Assembly: GCF_000330505.1 (NCBI RefSeq)
Contig: NW_004440406.1
Coordinates: 1-12,076 of the forward strand
Direction of reading: 5' to 3'
Source: Entamoeba invadens IP1
Taxonomy: Eukaryota; Evosea; Mastigamoebida; Endamoebidae
Length of the DNA: 12,076 nt
Below are positions 8,734-12,076 of the stretch, piece after piece. Every line of letters begins with the position of its first letter. The stretch's first letter is position 1. The translations under genes were made by a program, and so were the position numbers. Under the pieces are notes generated by a model. It was not told the origin of the DNA, searched no databases, and saw only the letters and a program-made list of their open reading frames with translations.

Positions 8734-9152
8734 ACTTATGGCTGTTCGGCGACTTTTGATATTACTTAGAAGTCAGCGACTTTTTGAGTCCCTTCAAAAG
8801 TCGCCGACTTCTTTTAGAACTAAATAACTATTAACTTTAATAAATTATACCATATTCATTATAGTCTTAAAAATGTGTAAAAACACAATAGTTGTTATAA
8901 TTTGTTATATTATAATCATATAAATATAATTTAAAAATGATTTGAGAAGATATAATTAAGACGGTATTGTTTCATTTCTTTTTTTAATAATAATTATATT
9001 AAATTTATATGGTTTATTTTTTCAATTCCTTTTACATGATAAATGGTATTTTGAAGAGTTATTTAACTAAATATTTAGGTCAGCGACTTTTAAGACCACT
9101 GAAAAGTCGGCAATTTTCAAAGGGACTATAAAGTCGCCGAACAGCTATAAGT
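8734..9152. mobile_element. MITE-like element with about 19-23 bp terminal inverted repeats
   Basis: The left end (8734-8756, ACTTATGGCTGTTCGGCGAC...) matches the reverse complement of the right end (9130-9152) at 22 of 23 bases. If the repeat is read from T[G/A]GCTGTTCGG, the element is 8739-9147 and is flanked on both sides by TA, as expected for a Tc1/mariner-type insertion. Inside each end are further copies of the CGACTTTT/AAAAGTCG motif. The left cluster is at 8750-8757, 8778-8785, 8796-8803 and 8805-8810; the right cluster is at 9084-9091, 9102-9109 and 9130-9136. The block GAGTCCCTTCAAAAG (8786-8800) recurs, imperfect and inverted, near 9113-9127. The interior is AT-rich with no ORF, so any transposition would need a transposase encoded elsewhere. 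The family name is unknown to me. Confidence 0.75.
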
Positions 9153-9330
9153 TAAAAAACAAAGAAAAATAAATTTTAAAAAAAATAAACGACAAATATT
9201 AAAAATTCAAAAAATATCGAACAAATAAAAACAGATTTACGACAAATTATTCTTTAATTTCACTGTATTTGACTGGAATCAATTAAGAATAATTATTCGA
9301 TAGTAACCCGAAAACAATAAAATATTTCAT

Positions 9331-11904
9331 TTATGAAGTTCCAAAAAATAAATTTTGATTTTCGTCATAAGCAACACTAATCAGTTTGCCATGAATATTC
9401 AATAAGTTTATTTCTTGTATTGTGTTCTTCTCGATGTTAAACACTTTAACATTATCAGTTATCACTATAATGCCGTTGTTATTTATTAAACACGATGAAA
9501 TGATGTTATCCATTTGAATGAAAGTTTTTTCATTGGTTTCCACATTAACAATTTCAACACAAGTTTGACTGATTAAATATAATAGTTGGTTGTCTTCATC
9601 AAAATGTGCGTCTTTCACGATATTACAATTTCCCTCATGAATATCTTTAACCTTTTCAATTCTATCGTTTGTGTTGGACGTGTCATAATATATCATTTCA
9701 GTGACTGCACCATTTTCATAGACAATAAAAAACCTCCTTTCACCCATCCTCTTAACGTTTACGAAGAGAATTTTGACGATTTTATTATAAAAATTGATTG
9801 GACAAATCACTGGTTCAATTTTGTCATTTTTAATAATGAAAACACACAAATTTCCATATTTGTTTGCAACAAGTACCAAATTGATGTTATACGGAAACAC
9901 TTCAACAATAGTCGCATTCTTAACATAATGAGAAATGTCTTTTGACGTGATGAGTTCAAATGTTGTATTGATTTTAAATAAAGAGAACACATTATTCATA
10001 ATGACAATGGTATATACCCAGTTTGTTGTGTATATGAAATTGTTTTTTGCAATGTCTTTTCCAATTTGTTCAGTAATGTGACGACATTGAAAAGTGCTAT
10101 TTATTTCATCAACATTGAAAAACTGAATTTGAGACTCGTCGCTCACATACATCGCGAATGATGTTGGTATTATCTTATTAACATTACGATCTGTTCGGCA
10201 TATTTCAACGACTTTAACTTTATTGTCATTGTTATTTATTGTTTTTAAATTTAAATTAATTGTTTTAAAGACGACACCTTGATGCATATTGATTCGACTT
10301 TGTTTTGAATAACATTTCATATATTTTGTGTCATTTGGTAACAATGAAAATTGTACATCTTTATACAACACGTTGTTGAATATTAACGTTTTACAAGACA
10401 TGTTTTGTTTGATAATGATATTACCTTTCGTAATTTGCAATTTCCCAATTTTCTTTGTGTTAATAGTCACATTTGAAGCCATAAATAGAGTCACTTCTGT
10501 GTTATCAGAATTGTCAGCAAAATTCATGACAACGTTTTTTGAGTTTTCTAATAAAATGTGTTGAATTCCTTCTGATATAAAAGTAAACGTTGCGTCTGAT
10601 ATCTCATGTGTTCCGAACTCGTTTAAACTTTTTGAAAATGTCATTTCAATATTTGTGACTTTAGAAAGTTCGACACTTTTCAAGTTTTCATTCATTGAAA
10701 AATCACATTTAAAACTCGTAAGAGAAACAATTCGCATCGAAACACACTCCACCAAATTATAAGGAAATGTTGTCATTTTGGTATATTGTGGTAATTGTTG
10801 TTGTTGTTGTCTTTGTCTTTGTTGTCGTCTCAATTGTAGATTTTGCTTTATTTCATTTGTTATTGCAAATGTTTTAACATTTTTACAAAGAATACTTTTT
10901 TGTGTTTTAAATGTACCGAAAATTCCAACATTTTGTGGCAATTTGTTTCCCAAAATGAATTCCGTGTGTATATTATTAATAATTGCAGAATCAATGCTTT
11001 CTAAATTAAGTTGAGTTAAGTCAAACACTTTGATATCGATAAATCGTTCTGTTGCAACGTATACACAATTTAAAAGTGCTTTATACATTATAACATTAAG
11101 CGTTTCAATTTCTTCCTTACTTGGTACTTTTGTAAATATCAATGAAATGTTTCTTTTTAATGCATTAGCATTGTCTTTCATGTCGAATTTTAAATCACTA
11201 ATTAACGTGGTATACACTTTTACACTAGTAATATTATTAATAAGTGCTTTCTTGTATTTGCCCATTTTATAACACTTGTCGGTGTAAAAAGTAACGTCAA
11301 ACTTCTTTTTTGCAAGACTTATTATCGATTGAATTTCGTTTGTCATATTTTCGGTATAGTTTTTAAATTGAATTGGATGAATACGATTTTTACAATCAAA
11401 AACATTGGTAAAGTATTCGTCAAATAAAATAATTTGCTTTGGAAAATTGCCACAAGTCAGTTCAAGTGTTTCAAAACACTTAAATAACGTTGGAAACATT
11501 ACATCTTCAATTTCTATTGTTTTTAAATTTTTGAATAATTCAAATGTGAAAAATTTAGAATAATATTTAGAATTGAACATGAGACAACTTTTTACCTTTT
11601 CTAAATATTTAATTGGAAATTTTGAATCTATTTCGACATTTCTGAAAAAACTCACTTCATCAAGTTTTGAATCGAAAACATCCCAATTTTCAACTTGTAG
11701 GTAATTAAAATTGATTGTTGACGGCGAGAAATGTTTTATGAACCAAATGATGGTTTCAAGGGAAAAAAACCTCGGATTAACATGAACAGAATACGATACA
11801 GATAGAAGTGTTTTGTTAACTGATATAAAATTGACAACATCTTCTTTTGTTTTCAAATGAAGGAAAACATTCATTAGAAAGAATGGTTGTAATTGCGTCG
11901 ACAT
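9331..11904 (-). CDS. Entamoeba LRR-family protein with polyQ tract and beta-propeller-like C-terminus
   Basis: This is an intact 857-residue frame; the ATG (11904-11902) is the first in frame. The N-terminus (LQPFFLMNVFLHLKTKEDVV, residues 5-24, then FISVNKTLLSV and VNPRFFSLETIIWF) follows the pattern I associate with the large Entamoeba family of LRR/F-box-like proteins. Residues about 90-600 contain irregular leucine/isoleucine-rich strands consistent with a degenerate LRR or BspA-like solenoid, for example LKSVELSKVTNIEM and VTINTKKIGKLQITKGNIII. A glutamine tract interrupts it at 361-370. Residues 621-857 change character to five or six blade-like units of about 35-40 residues, at about 621-655, 663-701, 708-745, 761-797, 800-834 and 838-857. 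Typical strands are LVLVANKYGNLCVFII and GIIVITDNVKVFNIEKNTI, as in WD40-type propellers. No signal peptide or membrane helix is visible. A cytosolic scaffold or substrate-adaptor role is plausible but inferred. Confidence 0.85.
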   Translation of the reverse strand: MSTQLQPFFLMNVFLHLKTKEDVVNFISVNKTLLSVSYSVHVNPRFFSLETIIWFIKHFSPSTINFNYLQVENWDVFDSKLDEVSFFRNVEIDSKFPIKYLEKVKSCLMFNSKYYSKFFTFELFKNLKTIEIEDVMFPTLFKCFETLELTCGNFPKQIILFDEYFTNVFDCKNRIHPIQFKNYTENMTNEIQSIISLAKKKFDVTFYTDKCYKMGKYKKALINNITSVKVYTTLISDLKFDMKDNANALKRNISLIFTKVPSKEEIETLNVIMYKALLNCVYVATERFIDIKVFDLTQLNLESIDSAIINNIHTEFILGNKLPQNVGIFGTFKTQKSILCKNVKTFAITNEIKQNLQLRRQQRQRQQQQQLPQYTKMTTFPYNLVECVSMRIVSLTSFKCDFSMNENLKSVELSKVTNIEMTFSKSLNEFGTHEISDATFTFISEGIQHILLENSKNVVMNFADNSDNTEVTLFMASNVTINTKKIGKLQITKGNIIIKQNMSCKTLIFNNVLYKDVQFSLLPNDTKYMKCYSKQSRINMHQGVVFKTINLNLKTINNNDNKVKVVEICRTDRNVNKIIPTSFAMYVSDESQIQFFNVDEINSTFQCRHITEQIGKDIAKNNFIYTTNWVYTIVIMNNVFSLFKINTTFELITSKDISHYVKNATIVEVFPYNINLVLVANKYGNLCVFIIKNDKIEPVICPINFYNKIVKILFVNVKRMGERRFFIVYENGAVTEMIYYDTSNTNDRIEKVKDIHEGNCNIVKDAHFDEDNQLLYLISQTCVEIVNVETNEKTFIQMDNIISSCLINNNGIIVITDNVKVFNIEKNTIQEINLLNIHGKLISVAYDENQNLFFGTS
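10795..10830 (-). repeat. CAA/CAG-type glutamine-codon tract
   Basis: On the coding (minus) strand this stretch is a run of CAA codons interrupted by arginine codons, giving residues 359-370 (RRQQRQRQQQQQ). It sits between two blocks of the presumed solenoid and is probably an exposed, length-variable linker. Confidence 0.8.
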
Positions 11905-11932
11905 CTTTTGTTATTGTAGTGTATTATTGTTT

Positions 11933-11944
11933 GAGTTTATATAC
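11933..11944 (-). promoter_or_regulatory. TATA-like element of the 857-residue gene
   Basis: On the minus strand the sequence reads GTATATAAACTC. It is close to the Entamoeba TATA-like consensus GTATTTAAA and lies about 29-40 bases upstream of the ATG, as expected for genes with very short leaders. I did not find a clear GAAC or Inr element nearby. Confidence 0.5.
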
Positions 11945-11949
11945 AATTA

Positions 11950-11995
11950 CAAAGATGAATAAATAAATTAAAATGTATTTTTTTATTCATCTTTG
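11950..11995. repeat. Perfect 14-bp inverted repeat upstream of the large gene
   Basis: CAAAGATGAATAAA (11950-11963) is exactly complementary to TTTATTCATCTTTG (11982-11995) around an 18-base loop. It begins six bases beyond the TATA-like element. It could be a binding site for a dimeric factor, a hairpin in a neighbouring transcript's 3' end, or a small transposon footprint. The sequence alone does not decide. Confidence 0.75.
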
Positions 11996-12076
11996 ATCTA
12001 TTTATAGATTATAATATAATACATAAAAAAATAATTATTTCGACATAATAAATATCATTGTACAGTCATGCGAAAA

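Larger units (their letters stand above)
8177..9330. other. Repeat-bearing intergenic region between convergent genes
   Basis: This spacer separates the plus-strand Cys-rich pseudogene from the 3' end of the minus-strand 857-residue gene. It holds a GC-elevated island (about 8350-8640) and a MITE-like element (8734-9152), both listed separately. Between them, an 8-bp inverted pair joins 8657-8664 to 8690-8697, and GTGGT (8716-8720) pairs with ACCAC (8731-8735). The rest is plain AT-rich DNA. Confidence 0.75.
11905..12076. other. Upstream region of the large minus-strand gene
   Basis: This short AT-rich flank contains a TATA-like element (11933-11944) and a perfect hairpin (11950-11995). No other gene is seen before the window ends. 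Confidence 0.7.

Noticed and set aside
9586..11272. Plus-strand ORFs of 60-119 codons opposite the 857-residue gene
   Set aside because: They lie wholly antisense to an intact gene, are Cys/Phe/Ile-rich in the way reverse-complement frames of such genes are, and show no domain.

Overview
The window is extremely AT-rich eukaryotic nuclear DNA and most resembles an Entamoeba genome. E. invadens is my best guess at species, but this is inference, not a database match. The reasons are the apparently intronless genes, TATA-like and Inr-like core promoter elements only a few tens of bases from the start codons, a long protein whose first 60 residues follow the N-terminus of the Entamoeba leucine-rich-repeat/F-box-like family, a CXXC-rich protein of the kind used by Entamoeba receptor kinases and lectin subunits, and a C-terminal region resembling the TLDc-type domains that are abundant in this genus.

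Layout. Bases 1-4157 carry no ORF of note on either strand and are mostly simple AT-rich DNA with several palindromes. The one compositionally distinct patch, about 3131-3398, is a dense cluster of near-palindromes with the core TTCnnGAA, containing a 22-base exact direct repeat. A plus-strand gene at 4176-5606 encodes a 476-residue protein with a disordered N-terminal half, an acidic linker and a possible TLDc-like C-terminus. After a 1-kb AT-rich spacer, 6639-8176 holds a signal-peptide-bearing CXXC-rich gene broken by three frame changes, so it is called a pseudogene. The next spacer, 8177-9330, contains a GC-elevated island (about 8350-8640) whose core can fold through a 14-bp long-range helix. 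About 95 bases further on is a 0.4-kb non-autonomous DNA transposon (MITE-like, 8734-9152). The minus-strand gene 11904-9331 encodes an 857-residue protein that appears to combine the Entamoeba LRR-family N-terminus, a glutamine tract and a beta-propeller-like C-terminus. A TATA-like element and a perfect 14-bp-stem hairpin lie upstream of its start.

The genes do not form an obvious pathway. The window reads as a gene-poor, repeat-visited locus. The parts least explained by known families are the TTCnnGAA palindrome cluster, the GC-elevated structured island, and the LRR plus propeller architecture of the large minus-strand protein.
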